Source of the DNA: Haloterrigena sp. H1
Lineage (GTDB): Archaea; Halobacteriota; Halobacteria; Halobacteriales; Natrialbaceae
DNA length: 64,000 bases
Assembly (NCBI RefSeq): GCF_005938085.1
Contig: NZ_SMZK01000001.1
Span: 1,550,001 to 1,614,000, forward strand
Direction of reading: 5' to 3'
Of this stretch, positions 25,247 through 34,224 are shown piece by piece. Made by a program: the position numbers and the translations under genes. Under the pieces are notes generated by a model. It was not told where the DNA came from. It was given only the letters and a program-made list of their open reading frames with translations, and ran no database searches. Every line of letters starts with the position of its first letter. The first letter of the stretch is position 1.

Positions 25247-25909
25247 CTACCGGTCGTTAGCCGCTGTTCGGCGCGCTTGCAGCTGTGTCTCGAACCAGTC
25301 GGCCGCGACCTCGGCGACTTCCTCGAGTTGGCCCGGCCCCTCGAAGAGGTGGCCTGCACCCTCGACGACGTGAATCTCGGTTTCACAGGTGAGCGCGTTG
25401 GCGGCGTCGCGGTTCAAGTCGAGCACCTGCGTGTCGTTGCCGCCGACGATGAGCAAGACAGGGGCCGTCACGTCCTCGAGAACTCCTGACGCGAGGTCGA
25501 TGCGGCCGCCACGGGAGACGACGGCGTCGATGTCGGTCGCGTCGCGGGCCGCCCCTCGCAGGGCCGACGCGGCACCGGTGCTCGAGCCGAAGTAGCCGTA
25601 CCGGAGCGATGCGGTTTCGGGGTGGTCTCGCAGCCACTCGGTGACTGCGACGAGTCGGTCGGTCAACAGCGGAATGTCGAACCGGTTTTCGCGCGTCTGA
25701 TCTTCGGCTTCGGTCAGTAAGTCGAACAGCAGCGTTCCCAGCCCTCGCTGTCGGATCACGTCGGCGACGTAGTTGTTGCGCGGGCTCTTTCGGCTGCTCC
25801 CGCTGCCGTGGGCGAAGACGACGAGCCCATTCGCCCCCTCGGGGACGATAAGTTCCCCCTCGAGTTCGACGTCGTCGACCGGAATGGACACGAGATTCGA
25901 TCCCGACAT
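25247..25909 (-). CDS. Alpha/beta hydrolase (dienelactone-hydrolase-like)
   Basis: A 220-residue serine hydrolase. The nucleophile Ser110 sits in GSSTG, the acid is the Asp in IVGGNDTQV and the base the His in EGAGHLFEG. The oxyanion segment FAHGSGSSRKSPRN is typical of haloarchaeal phosphoribosyltransferase-associated or dienelactone-type hydrolases. No signal peptide, so probably cytoplasmic. The natural ester is unknown. Isolated gene, divergent from AMP phosphorylase. Confidence 0.82.
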   Translation of the reverse strand: MSGSNLVSIPVDDVELEGELIVPEGANGLVVFAHGSGSSRKSPRNNYVADVIRQRGLGTLLFDLLTEAEDQTRENRFDIPLLTDRLVAVTEWLRDHPETASLRYGYFGSSTGAASALRGAARDATDIDAVVSRGGRIDLASGVLEDVTAPVLLIVGGNDTQVLDLNRDAANALTCETEIHVVEGAGHLFEGPGQLEEVAEVAADWFETQLQARRTAANDR

Positions 25910-26068
25910 AGTCTCCGTTCGACGCCTGCTGTCTTAGTAGCGCCACCCATGGGTCACTCGCGAGGACTGTGTCGTGACACCGTCGGTCATCGGCGACGAC
26001 TCGCCACGGTCGGGGCTTGAGATCCGTCCCATATCGTTTTGCTTGTTGGTACCATTTATCACGGGGAA

Positions 26069-27544
26069 ATGCGCCTCGAGACAGCCCGGATCGACATCGG
26101 AACGACCCGCCCGCTCGTTCTGTTGAACACCATTGACGCGACCGAATTGGGTGCCCATCCGCTCGATCGGCTCCGAATCGACGAAAACGGCACGACGACC
26201 GGGATCGTCAAAGTGACCGACGAACTGGTCGAGGAGGGTGTCCTCGGGGTGACCGAGCCGCTACACCACGTCCACGGTGTCGTCGACGTGGCGCTCGCCG
26301 GAACACCGCAATCGGTCCAGTACGTCCGCAAGAAGTTGAACGATATCGAACTCGAGGAGTACGAACTTGAGGCGATCGTCGAGGACATCCACGAGAACCG
26401 GCTGTCGGACATCGAACTGAGCGCGTACGTGTCGGCGGTGTATGCGAACGGGCTCTCCCTTCAGGAGACCAAACACCTCACGCGGGCGATGACCGACATC
26501 GGCCGGCAACTCTCGTGGGACGTGCCAGTCGTCGCCGACAAACACTCGATCGGCGGCGTGGCCGGCAACTGCGTCACGCCGATCATCGTCTCGATCGTCG
26601 CAGCCGCCGGTCTGACGATGCCGAAGACCTCCTCGCGTGCCGTGACCTCGCCAGCCGGAACCGCAGACGTCGTGGAGGTCTTCTGTGATGTCGAGTTTTC
26701 GATGGACGAAATCGAGTCGATCGTGGCCGAGACGAACGGCTGTCTCGTCTGGGGCGGCGGCGTCGATCTCTCGCCGGTCGACGACGCGATCATCCGTGCC
26801 GAGAACCCGCTGTCGATCGACCCGCCGGGGCAACTCATGGCCTCGGTACTTTCGAAAAAGCGCAGCGCCGGCTCGACACACGTCGTGATCGACATTCCCT
26901 ACGGTGAGGGCGCGAAGGTCGAGAGCCTCACCGACGCCCGCGAACTCGCCGACGACGTCAAACGCGTCGGTTCCCACCTCGACGTGGCGGTCACCTGCGC
27001 GATCACCCACGGAACGGAGCCGATCGGCTACGGCGTCGGCCCCGTCCTCGAGGCCCGGGACGTCCTCGCCGTCTTGGGCGGGGACGGCCCGGAGTCGCTT
27101 CGGCTCAAATCGATCCGGCTGGCCGAGATGCTCCTCGAGCACTGTGGCGTCGACGCGTCGGCAGCCGACATCCTCGAGTCGGGGCAGGCACTCGATCGAT
27201 TCCGGCGCATCGTCGCGGCACAGGACGGCGATCCGGACGTCGAGCCTGCCGACCTCGAGCCGGGGCCCGAATCGACGACCGTGCAGGCCGAGCGGTCGGG
27301 CGTCGTAACGAGCGTCGATAATAGGCAACTCTGTGACCTCGCACGACGTGCGGGAGCACCGAAGGACACCCGTGCCGGCCTCGCGATCCACAAATCGACG
27401 GCCGATGCGGTCGACGTCGGTGACGATCTCTATACGATCTACGCCGAGACGGAAAGCAAACGTGCTGCGACGATGACGCTGGCTGCGGACCTCGAGCCGA
27501 TCCGGGTACGGAGCAAGACCGACGCACTCGTCGAGCAGCGGTGA
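26069..27544 (+). CDS. deoA: AMP phosphorylase
   Basis: A 491-residue archaeal AMP phosphorylase of the thymidine-phosphorylase fold. It releases adenine from AMP and makes ribose-1,5-bisphosphate, which the R15P isomerase and type III RuBisCO route use. Seen are the extra N-terminal domain (residues 1-80), the phosphate-binding KHSIGGVAGNCVTP, the KTSSRAVTSPAGTADVVE segment and the C-terminal barrel-sandwich domain (GVVTSVDNRQL, AGLAIHKSTADAV). The length is right for AMPpase rather than about 430 for bacterial DeoA. The ATG at 26069 has GGGGA just upstream and a TATA-like ATATCGTTTT near 26031. A TTG 30 bases earlier is less likely. Confidence 0.9.
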   Translation: MRLETARIDIGTTRPLVLLNTIDATELGAHPLDRLRIDENGTTTGIVKVTDELVEEGVLGVTEPLHHVHGVVDVALAGTPQSVQYVRKKLNDIELEEYELEAIVEDIHENRLSDIELSAYVSAVYANGLSLQETKHLTRAMTDIGRQLSWDVPVVADKHSIGGVAGNCVTPIIVSIVAAAGLTMPKTSSRAVTSPAGTADVVEVFCDVEFSMDEIESIVAETNGCLVWGGGVDLSPVDDAIIRAENPLSIDPPGQLMASVLSKKRSAGSTHVVIDIPYGEGAKVESLTDARELADDVKRVGSHLDVAVTCAITHGTEPIGYGVGPVLEARDVLAVLGGDGPESLRLKSIRLAEMLLEHCGVDASAADILESGQALDRFRRIVAAQDGDPDVEPADLEPGPESTTVQAERSGVVTSVDNRQLCDLARRAGAPKDTRAGLAIHKSTADAVDVGDDLYTIYAETESKRAATMTLAADLEPIRVRSKTDALVEQR

Positions 27545-27555
27545 GCGCGAGTCGA

Positions 27556-28023
27556 TTATCGCGTCTCCGAGCCGCGAACCACGCTGACGCTCACCGGCGA
27601 GCGGCGAACGACCAGTTCGGCGACGCTCCCGAGTAAGGTTCGACTCGTCTCGGAGCGGCCGTGGCTCCCGATGACGATCTCGTCGATGTCGTGTGCGTCA
27701 GCGTAGTCGACGATTTCGCGTGCCGGGTCGCCGACTGCCGATTCGGTCGTGAACTCGCCGTCAGCGTCGGCGTCGGCGACCAGTTCGCGCGCCTCATCGA
27801 AGAGCTGTGCTTCGACCTCGTGGGCACGGTCGTACCAGTCTTCGGACCCGTGGAGCGGTTCGGTTCGGACGTCGACGTCGACGGCGGAGCTGTAGCCGGG
27901 GTCGTTCGGGTCGATTGCGTGGAGCACGACGACGTTTCCATCGTCGTATTCGTCGAACGCGTACTCGAGTGCGCGTTTTGACAGCGGCGAGCCGTCGAAC
28001 GGGACCAGAAGGGTATGTGGCAT
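27556..28023 (-). CDS. Universal stress protein (UspA)
   Basis: A 155-residue UspA domain: MPHTLLVPFDGSPLSKRALEYAF at the start, an acidic middle helix, and the ATP-binding G-x2-G-x9-G-S/T region as IGSHGRSETSRTLLGSVAELVVRRSP. It is therefore of the ATP-binding class. Several adjacent Met codons (28023, 28026) make the exact start uncertain by one residue. The role is general stress tolerance. Confidence 0.88.
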   Translation of the reverse strand: MPHTLLVPFDGSPLSKRALEYAFDEYDDGNVVVLHAIDPNDPGYSSAVDVDVRTEPLHGSEDWYDRAHEVEAQLFDEARELVADADADGEFTTESAVGDPAREIVDYADAHDIDEIVIGSHGRSETSRTLLGSVAELVVRRSPVSVSVVRGSETR

Positions 28024-28082
28024 CATCACGTCGTGCTACCCCCAGTGTCAAAAGAGTATTCCGGGTCGCCGGAGGTGGTCTG

Positions 28083-28883
28083 TCAGCCGGAGAGATCGCG
28101 CCGCTCGAAGAATTCGCTACTCACGACGACGAGGACGACGATAGCGATCGCGAGGAGTGACAGATCCGGCCACACAATCTCGCCGTCGACGAGAATCGCG
28201 CCCGGATCGAAGTAGCGTGAGAAGGCAAGGTCGCCGAGCCACTCGTACTCGGTGTCGAACGTAAACGTATCGAGCAAGAACAGCCCGAAGACCGCCCCGG
28301 CACCCACGGTCTGTGCCCGGCGAACGGAATCGAACGCGACCGAGGCGACCAGTCCGACGCCGGCACAGGCGAGTAAGTACGCGATGGAGTACGCGTGGAC
28401 GGCAAACAGCCGGCTCACGGACACCGATTCGCCGACGAGTTCCACGCCGAGATAGATCGCCAGGAAGGTGATCGCGTTGACCAGGACCAGTCCCGGCACG
28501 AGTGACAGAAACTTCGCGACGACGAACCGCGTACGCGAGATCGGCAACGACAGCATCACTTCTACCGTGCCGCGTTCGATCTCACCGGCGACCGTCGATG
28601 CGGCGGCGTACGCATAATAAATCGCGAGCAACAACACCCAGCCGAACTGATAGAGCTGTGAGACGAGATAGCCCTCGATCGTCGTCAGCGTCGTCACACT
28701 CCCCACGAACGCCCGCGTTGCCTCGGGTGGCAACGACTCGAGATAGGCGTCGAAATCGACACCCGTCTCCTCGATCGACGGAAAGAGCGCGACCGTAAGC
28801 ACGATCAACGCGATCAGCGCACCGGCGAGTAACAGCGACCCGCGGAGCCGACGACCCGCCTCGAAGGATGTCATCTCGAGCAT
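28083..28883 (-). CDS. ABC-2-type transporter permease
   Basis: A 266-residue protein with about six hydrophobic segments (for example LLLAGALIALIVLTVALF near the N-terminus and SLLAIAIVVLVVV at the C-terminus) and the ABC-2 permease signature around GEIERGTVEVMLSLPISRTRF. It is probably the membrane half of an exporter with the ATPase encoded at 30295-31233. A surface protein gene lies between them on the opposite strand. The promoter box is the same as that of the ATPase gene. Confidence 0.82.
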   Translation of the reverse strand: MLEMTSFEAGRRLRGSLLLAGALIALIVLTVALFPSIEETGVDFDAYLESLPPEATRAFVGSVTTLTTIEGYLVSQLYQFGWVLLLAIYYAYAAASTVAGEIERGTVEVMLSLPISRTRFVVAKFLSLVPGLVLVNAITFLAIYLGVELVGESVSVSRLFAVHAYSIAYLLACAGVGLVASVAFDSVRRAQTVGAGAVFGLFLLDTFTFDTEYEWLGDLAFSRYFDPGAILVDGEIVWPDLSLLAIAIVVLVVVSSEFFERRDLSG

Positions 28884-28919
28884 ACGGCGTCGAACCGTCG
28901 CGCCCCAACGCGTGACAGT

Positions 28920-28929
28920 GGCTTATAGG
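28920..28929 (-). promoter_or_regulatory. TATA box of the ABC permease gene
   Basis: On the minus strand CTATAAGCC, about 40 bases before the ATG, predicting a leader of about 14 bases. The ATPase gene has the identical 9-base core. Confidence 0.45.
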
Positions 28930-29136
28930 TGCAGGACTGTCGGGCGAGACGGCGTGACGTAACACGTTGTTTCCGACGAGCGCTCGAGTAAGTCTGTCGT
29001 TCGCGGCTGGAACGGGCCTCGTGGTTTATTCTGTAATCGCTCGTTTCGGGTCGGATATGACGGGCGCGGAGCGTGATGCAGTCTGCTACCACTGTGTACC
29101 GGCGTACCCACATGACGGGTCGCGGGTGCGCCAGAC

Positions 29137-30285
29137 ATGACTGGAAGGTATGAGCCGACATGGCGACAGCGCCGCACTGTCGCCCTCTTGCTCGCCGCAG
29201 TGGTGGTCGCCAGCGGCGTCGGCAGTGTCGCTGCGCTCTCGGATGGCAGCAGTGTCACGCCGCAAGTCAGCGCGCCGGACAACGCCACGGAGCGCAACGA
29301 GTCGGCCACGACGGTCGACGGAGACGGCACCGCCGAGGGGACGACCAGCCGCCCTGTCCGCCCTCAACCCGAACCGCCTGTACCCGCAGGTAACGAGACG
29401 ATCGCCACCTCGGAGACGGGACCACCGACGGCGGAGACGGCAGGCCTCCCCGTACTACGACCGGCTGACGACAACGTCACGGTTGCCGTCGCAGAGAACG
29501 AGTCCGTCCGTGCCGGTGAGACGACGACGATGACCTTCGAGGTGACAAACGACGGCGACGAGGACGTGACAGACGTCGTCGTCACGTTACAGTCGACAGG
29601 GACGGTGACGTTTGGCCCGCCGACGGCACCGCAGACAAGTCAGTCGATCTCCCTCGAGGAACTCGACGACGACGAGACCGAGACCGTCACCATCGACGTC
29701 AGTGCAGCCAAGGTCGAACCGGGGGAGTATCCGGTGTTTGCAACCGTCCAGTACACCATCGACGAGGACGACAACGACGATGACGACGACGATGACGATG
29801 ACACCGACGAAACAGTCGTGACTGGCGGTCCCTCGCCAGTTCCGATCCCAGTCGACGATGCTCGTTCGTTCGATGTCACGCCGGTCGGCGACCGGATTCC
29901 GGTCGACGGGTCTGGTGTCTATCGGGTTCGGGTGACGAACGACGGCTCCGAGACGGTGACCGACGTCGTCGCCGCGCTGAACGTGACACCGCCGCTCTCG
30001 AGCGAGTCGCCGACGGCGTACATCGGACGGCTCGAGGCCGGCGAGTCGGAAACGGTTCGGTTCGCCCTCGAGTCGTCCACAGATGCGATCGAGACGACGA
30101 CCGGCGTCGAGATCACGCTCATCTACAACTCCGAGACTGGGGATCGCACTCGTACGGATCCAGTGACGGCGCAAGTCACGATCGCTGACACTGACGAGCC
30201 GACCGATGTAGACTCAGTCGCTCCGTTCGCTGCCGTCGCGGTCGTGTTCGTGCTCGCGGCGATCTGGTGGCTTCGCAGGCGGTGA
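29137..30285 (+). CDS. Secreted, membrane-anchored surface protein with CARDB-like domains
   Basis: A 382-residue exported protein. Residues 10-35 form a signal peptide (RRTVALLLAAVVVASGVGSV), followed by a Thr/Pro/Glu-rich spacer. Two beta-sandwich repeats follow: AGETTTMTFEVTNDGDEDV and GSGVYRVRVTNDGSETVTD, the CARDB/S-layer-type (COG1361) pattern. Between them is a run of nine Asp. The C-terminus has a transmembrane helix (VAPFAAVAVVFVLAAIWWL) and RRR. It lies between the permease and ATPase genes, so it may be a substrate-binding or accessory surface component of that exporter. Confidence 0.75.
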   Translation: MTGRYEPTWRQRRTVALLLAAVVVASGVGSVAALSDGSSVTPQVSAPDNATERNESATTVDGDGTAEGTTSRPVRPQPEPPVPAGNETIATSETGPPTAETAGLPVLRPADDNVTVAVAENESVRAGETTTMTFEVTNDGDEDVTDVVVTLQSTGTVTFGPPTAPQTSQSISLEELDDDETETVTIDVSAAKVEPGEYPVFATVQYTIDEDDNDDDDDDDDDTDETVVTGGPSPVPIPVDDARSFDVTPVGDRIPVDGSGVYRVRVTNDGSETVTDVVAALNVTPPLSSESPTAYIGRLEAGESETVRFALESSTDAIETTTGVEITLIYNSETGDRTRTDPVTAQVTIADTDEPTDVDSVAPFAAVAVVFVLAAIWWLRRR

Positions 30286-30294
30286 TCGATCGTC

Positions 30295-31233
30295 TCAACT
30301 GTCGGACTCCGATTGCGCTTCGCGCTCTGGATCGTCCTCGTCGGACTCGCCGTAGAAATGCATGAACACGTCCTCGATGGATGCCTCACGGACGGTCAGA
30401 TCGAGGACGGTGTACTCGTGTAAGCGGTCGATCAGCGCGTCGAACCCCTGTGCGAGAACGAGCTGGTACGTCCCGTCCCGTCGTTCGACGCGTGCCGTGC
30501 CCGGAAACTCGAGTTCCGACACCGGCGGATCCTCAGCCAGCCGAACGGTAACGACCGTCCCACCCGCTTCGAGGATGTTGTCGACGGTATCGAGTTCGAT
30601 CAGCCGCCCCTTCCTGATGATTCCGACGCGATCGCAGACGCGGCGGACCTCGCTCAGGATGTGCGAGGAAAAGAAGCTCGTTCCACCTTGTTCCTGGCGT
30701 TCATCGAGTAGATCGTAGAACTCGTTCTGGACGAGCGGATCGAGCCCCGACGTGGGCTCGTCCATGATAACCAGCGCTGGATCGTGCATGAACGTCGCGA
30801 CGATGGCGAGTTTCTGCCTGTTGCCGCTCGAGTAGGCCTTGACGTTGCGCTCGAGGGGAACGGGAAACCGCTCGAGTAGTTCGTCTCGTCGCTGGTCGCC
30901 ACGGAGCCGGCCGAAGTAGTCGAGGACCGCCTCACCCGTCACCCGGTCGTAGAACGTCACGTCGCTCGGGAGGTAGCCGAGGTGGCGTTTCGCCTCGCGC
31001 AGTTCGGTTCGGTCCGTGACGTCGTGTCCAAGCAGGTGGGCCTCGCCGTCGGTGGGGTTCAACAGTCCGAGCAGGACGCGAATCGCCGTCGACTTTCCCG
31101 CGCCGTTCGGGCCGAGAAACCCGAAGATCTCCCCGCGTTCGACGGTGATCGAGAGGTCCTCGAGCCCGCGGACATCCCCGTAGTACTTCGTCAGCCCGTC
31201 GGTTTCGATCGGCGGTGGCTCGGCGCTGGTCAC
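30295..31233 (-). CDS. ABC transporter ATP-binding protein
   Basis: A 312-residue ATPase with Walker A FLGPNGAGKST, Q-loop region GYLPSDVTFYD, a signature reading YSSGNRQKLAI (SSGN, not the canonical SGGQ) and Walker B LVIMDEPTSGLDP. It pairs with the ABC-2 permease at 28083. The start is taken at a GTG (31233) because the TATA element at 31257-31264 lies 27 bases upstream; a GTG at 31245 is the alternative. The acidic C-terminal tail (EDDPEREAQSESDS) follows a typical DrrA-type accessory domain. Confidence 0.88.
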   Translation of the reverse strand: MTSAEPPPIETDGLTKYYGDVRGLEDLSITVERGEIFGFLGPNGAGKSTAIRVLLGLLNPTDGEAHLLGHDVTDRTELREAKRHLGYLPSDVTFYDRVTGEAVLDYFGRLRGDQRRDELLERFPVPLERNVKAYSSGNRQKLAIVATFMHDPALVIMDEPTSGLDPLVQNEFYDLLDERQEQGGTSFFSSHILSEVRRVCDRVGIIRKGRLIELDTVDNILEAGGTVVTVRLAEDPPVSELEFPGTARVERRDGTYQLVLAQGFDALIDRLHEYTVLDLTVREASIEDVFMHFYGESDEDDPEREAQSESDS

Positions 31234-31255
31234 AGCATCAGACACGACGGCTCGA

Positions 31256-31264
31256 GGCTTATAG
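31256..31264 (-). promoter_or_regulatory. TATA box of the ABC ATPase gene
   Basis: On the minus strand CTATAAGCC, identical to the core before the permease gene at 28920-28929, and 27 bases before the GTG at 31233. Confidence 0.5.
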
Positions 31265-31463
31265 TGACGGCCCGCCGCGTCGCGACAGCATCGTCTCGAG
31301 TTGGCGTCACGTGGTGGCCGCTGTAACGCGCTTGCGACCGGTACGGGCCGCGTGACTCGACGGTGGCCCCGAGACGCAGAAAGCCGGCCGGCCACACGTT
31401 CACGGGTCGCGATCCCTCATTACAGTCTATACTGTGGGGCAATGTTGTCTGTTATCAAAAGAC

Positions 31464-31580
31464 ATGCACAAAACGGACCTGTCCGTTCTCGTTGGCGGTA
31501 TCGCCATTGGTTCTCTTCTAGTCACATTAGAAGTCAACCGCGGCACGCAGATAGCGACAAGACGTCTGTTCGTGTCCTGA
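31464..31580 (+). CDS. Candidate 38-residue membrane microprotein
   Basis: ATG at 31464 to TGA at 31578-31580. The peptide begins MHKTDLSV and has one hydrophobic stretch, LSVLVGGIAIGSLLVTL, followed by basic residues (ATRRLF). A TATA-like CTATACTG at 31428-31435 is suitably placed for a near-leaderless transcript. It ends 6 bases before the convergent transporter gene. It could also be the N-terminal stub of a decayed membrane protein. Confidence 0.35.
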   Translation: MHKTDLSVLVGGIAIGSLLVTLEVNRGTQIATRRLFVS

Positions 31581-31586
31581 TGACGG

Positions 31587-32690
31587 TCATCGGAGGACGA
31601 TGAGCAACACCGGAACGACCGCCAGTGAGAGGAGAAAGATGATGAAGTAGATGACGTTATTGAGAATTCTGTCGTAGACGATGGAGATCGTGGTAACGTA
31701 CGTGTCGTAGAACAACAACGGGAGCACGGAAATGACAAATCCCAGAACGAGCAACAGTGCGACAGTCACTACACCGACAGGAATGTTCAGCGCAACGGCA
31801 ATAATGAGCGTATCAACCAGCGTGCCGATATTTGCCCCCAGGACGTACGGGATAATCTCGTGTCGCTTGATGTGTCCCCGATTGTAGAGTGGCACGATCA
31901 CACCGAGGGAGAACGCAACACTCATGGTGAGGCCGGTGAAGACAAGGCCAATCGTGAACGAGGTCCACTTGTCGTTCAATCGTTTTACATACCGTTCTCG
32001 GAGCCGCTGTTTATCGACGCCGTCGAGGGTGCGGTCAAAGAGCCGCATGCTCAGGAAAATCAACCCGAGCGCCAAGAGAAACGCTACGACTGCTCCGACA
32101 GCGCTGATGATTCCCTCAGTGAATACTGGGACGAGATCCGGAACGTTCACATCCGTTTCAGGAACCAGCCGATCGGCGATTCCTATCTCGCCGGCGATTA
32201 CGGGGTTGGAGACGCCCCACGATTCGACGACGGGGAGCAAGACGTATCCGATCACGAGCACCGGCAGATAGACTGAGTAGGTGAGCAAAAACGTCAGCAG
32301 TCCGAGCCGCACCGACTCGCTCACCGACTCGAGTTCTTCGTTCAGATAATCGAACGCCCCGATGAAGAGCACGATCGCAGCCCCACCGAGTCGTGAGCCG
32401 ATGACCATGAGAAACAACTGCGACGAGACGATGAGCTCCGAACGGAACAGCGTAAGCGATAGGGCAGCGACGACCGAGCCGTTTGCTAACACGTATGATG
32501 CGATCCAACTGACGCCGAGCGCCGAGCGATCGCCGACGATGATTTGCTCGAGAAGGCGTTTGAGAACCGGTGAGAGCGTCTCGACCGCCGATCCAAGCAA
32601 CTGGATCGCAAAGAGGAACAGAACGACCGTTCCCAGCACCTGGGCTGGAAGAGACAATGACGATTGATTTGACAACCCCGCCACCTGCAC
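31587..32690 (-). CDS. Na+/phosphate-cotransporter-II-like membrane protein
   Basis: A 367-residue protein with 8-10 hydrophobic segments. The C-terminal half contains YVLGANIGTLVDTLIIA, the repeat motif of the Na/Pi cotransporter family (PF02690-like). A weaker first copy lies near YVLANGSVVAALSLTLF. A central charged loop (residues 215-235) matches the family's layout. The start is uncertain: a GTG at 32690 fits a TATA-like CTATACTA about 35-40 bases upstream, and a TTG at 32705 is possible. It probably moves phosphate or another anion. The first repeat lacks a clean QSS-like signature, so phosphate is not certain. Confidence 0.75.
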   Translation of the reverse strand: MQVAGLSNQSSLSLPAQVLGTVVLFLFAIQLLGSAVETLSPVLKRLLEQIIVGDRSALGVSWIASYVLANGSVVAALSLTLFRSELIVSSQLFLMVIGSRLGGAAIVLFIGAFDYLNEELESVSESVRLGLLTFLLTYSVYLPVLVIGYVLLPVVESWGVSNPVIAGEIGIADRLVPETDVNVPDLVPVFTEGIISAVGAVVAFLLALGLIFLSMRLFDRTLDGVDKQRLRERYVKRLNDKWTSFTIGLVFTGLTMSVAFSLGVIVPLYNRGHIKRHEIIPYVLGANIGTLVDTLIIAVALNIPVGVVTVALLLVLGFVISVLPLLFYDTYVTTISIVYDRILNNVIYFIIFLLSLAVVPVLLIVLR

Positions 32691-32855
32691 GGATGGATGC
32701 GCCAAATCAACTAAAGAATTATCAATAGTATAGACAAAAATCACCGAAACGTGACTGTTTAGCGCCGAATACACACTGATAATGACACGATCGACAGCCG
32801 GTTCTCTCGAGCCCCACGATCGTGCGCTGTTCACCGGTCGGTACGAACTCGCCCT

Positions 32856-33202
32856 GCTCCAGGGGTATTACGAGTCGACTCACACACTAACGGCGACGTT
32901 CTCACTGTCCTTCCGAGGTCCCCGGCAGATCGCGGCTACGCGATTGCTGTCGGCCTCGAACGGGTGATCGATCACGGCGAGGCTGAGCACGCGATTCGAG
33001 ACCGCGAACTGTGAATCCGGTCAGTCAGACTATCGACTGAACTGCCGTCGTGACGGGTATGATTTCCCTCGCGGACGACGAGACCCTCGAAGAGTTCGTC
33101 ACGATCTCCGAACAGAAGAGGTCTAGAAGATCGTCCATTCCGGATGTCTGGCTTGCCCGGACGGGTCGACATCTGTTGGTCGTGACGGCTTCGACAGTGT
33201 AA
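32856..33202 (+). pseudogene. Possible decayed gene
   Basis: Two open segments have strong G/C third positions but different frames and no proper start. The first contains GDVLTVLPRSPADRG and ends in GEAEHAIRDREL before a TGA. The second begins MISLADDETLEEFVTISEQK and then loses codon bias. The pattern suggests remains of one regulatory or stress-type protein broken by frameshifts. The family is not identified. Confidence 0.25.
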
Positions 33203-33210
33203 CGACCCGT

Positions 33211-33236
33211 ATCGTTGGCGTTGCGACGCCAACGAT
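33211..33236. terminator. 10-bp hairpin downstream of the CBS gene
   Basis: ATCGTTGGCG and CGCCAACGAT are exact complements around a 6-base loop, 47 bases past the stop of the CBS protein gene on the minus strand. There is no T-run, so a terminator role is only a guess. Confidence 0.3.
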
Positions 33237-33282
33237 GTGGGCTGAAAGCGAGTTCGGCTGGACTCCGAAACCGGGCGATCGG

Positions 33283-33702
33283 TCAGTACGGTGGCCGTTG
33301 TGCCCGGATGACTTCCGCCAGCCCCTGTTGTTCCTCCGCGAGGAGTTCGTTGAGATCGTCGGCTGTGATGATCCCTTCTAGAGAACCGTCTGCATCCGTC
33401 ACGGGAAGCCGTCGGATACTGTGTTCGCTCATCAGCTCGGTGGCTTCGTAAAATCCGGCGTCGTGCTCGATCGTCTGAAGGCCGTCCGACATCACGTCTT
33501 CGGCCACTAACTCGTCTGGATCTGCCTGCTCGGCGAGTACCTGCATCGTCAGATCGCGATCGGTGACGATCCCAACTGGCCCGTCGTCGGTAATGACGAT
33601 ACTCCCGACGTCTTCGTCGTGCATCATCCCTGCGAGTTCGTGAACAGAGTCGTCAGTCGACGCTGTAACGACATCGCTCCGTGCAAGGTTGTCAATAGGC
33701 AT
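33283..33702 (-). CDS. CBS-domain pair protein
   Basis: A 139-residue protein made of two CBS motifs: DVVTASTDDSVHELAGMMHDEDVGSI/VGIVTDRDL and TIEHDAGFYEATELMSEHSIRRLPV/EGIITADDL. Such stand-alone pairs bind adenine nucleotides or SAM and act as regulators. The ATG at 33702 has GGAGG four bases upstream and a TATA element (CTATAG, minus strand, 33737-33742), so it has a short leader with a ribosome-binding site. The partner protein is unknown. Confidence 0.85.
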   Translation of the reverse strand: MPIDNLARSDVVTASTDDSVHELAGMMHDEDVGSIVITDDGPVGIVTDRDLTMQVLAEQADPDELVAEDVMSDGLQTIEHDAGFYEATELMSEHSIRRLPVTDADGSLEGIITADDLNELLAEEQQGLAEVIRAQRPPY

Positions 33703-33791
33703 GGGTTCCCTCCAGTGCCTGTCCCACAACGAGTGCTATAGTTTTTAGCGGTGATCGAGATGACAGTCAAACAGTTTCGACTGCTGCCCGA

Positions 33792-34040
33792 CTACACCGA
33801 GAGTCGATTCGAACACGATGGACAGTACATCAGTCCGTCTCGAACGAGCATATACGCCTGCTCACAGTGGGGACACGAACAGCCAAGCGAGACATCCGTT
33901 TCGCGAGCCAGCCCCCGGATCGTATTTCGCAGCCGGCGTTGTTCGGCTTCCGTCTTCGCTACCTGTCGTTTCAGTCGCTTGAGATCTGCAGCGACCTGCC
34001 GTTCACTGATCGATTCGTTTCTGCGTTGTTGTGGTATCAT
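33792..34040 (-). CDS. Small coiled-coil zinc-ribbon protein
   Basis: An 82-residue protein starting MIPQQRRNES. Residues 10-45 are a charged helix with heptad-like spacing (ADLKRLKRQVAKTEAEQRRL). The C-terminus is a zinc ribbon with CSCPHC and CPSC 15 residues apart. Such small haloarchaeal proteins are thought to bind nucleic acid or proteins; no specific function is known. The start was set at the first Met before the helix. Confidence 0.65.
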   Translation of the reverse strand: MIPQQRRNESISERQVAADLKRLKRQVAKTEAEQRRLRNTIRGLARETDVSLGCSCPHCEQAYMLVRDGLMYCPSCSNRLSV

Positions 34041-34224
34041 CACACGTGGTACGCGACGGATCGGCAAAAGGCTACGCCAACGTGATACCCCGCCTGAAGA
34101 TGACACACGCTGCTCTCGGCCTCGTATACCGACGGTCACACCGATTCGTCGTTGGGACACACTCGAGAGACGCCGTCGATCGTCTACGACACGATCCGGA
34201 CGGCGATCAGTTCGCAGGACCGAT

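Larger units (their letters stand above)
32691..33282. other. Gene-poor 592-base region with remnant coding segments
   Basis: It holds the transporter promoter near 32730, short frames with haloarchaeal codon bias at 32856-33014 and 33059-33202, and a hairpin at 33211-33236. No intact gene is seen. Confidence 0.5.

Noticed and set aside
25168..25260. 30-codon frame after the AATATATTA stretch
   Set aside because: The spacing to the TATA-like box is too short, and the frame runs into the end of the hydrolase gene without a recognisable product.
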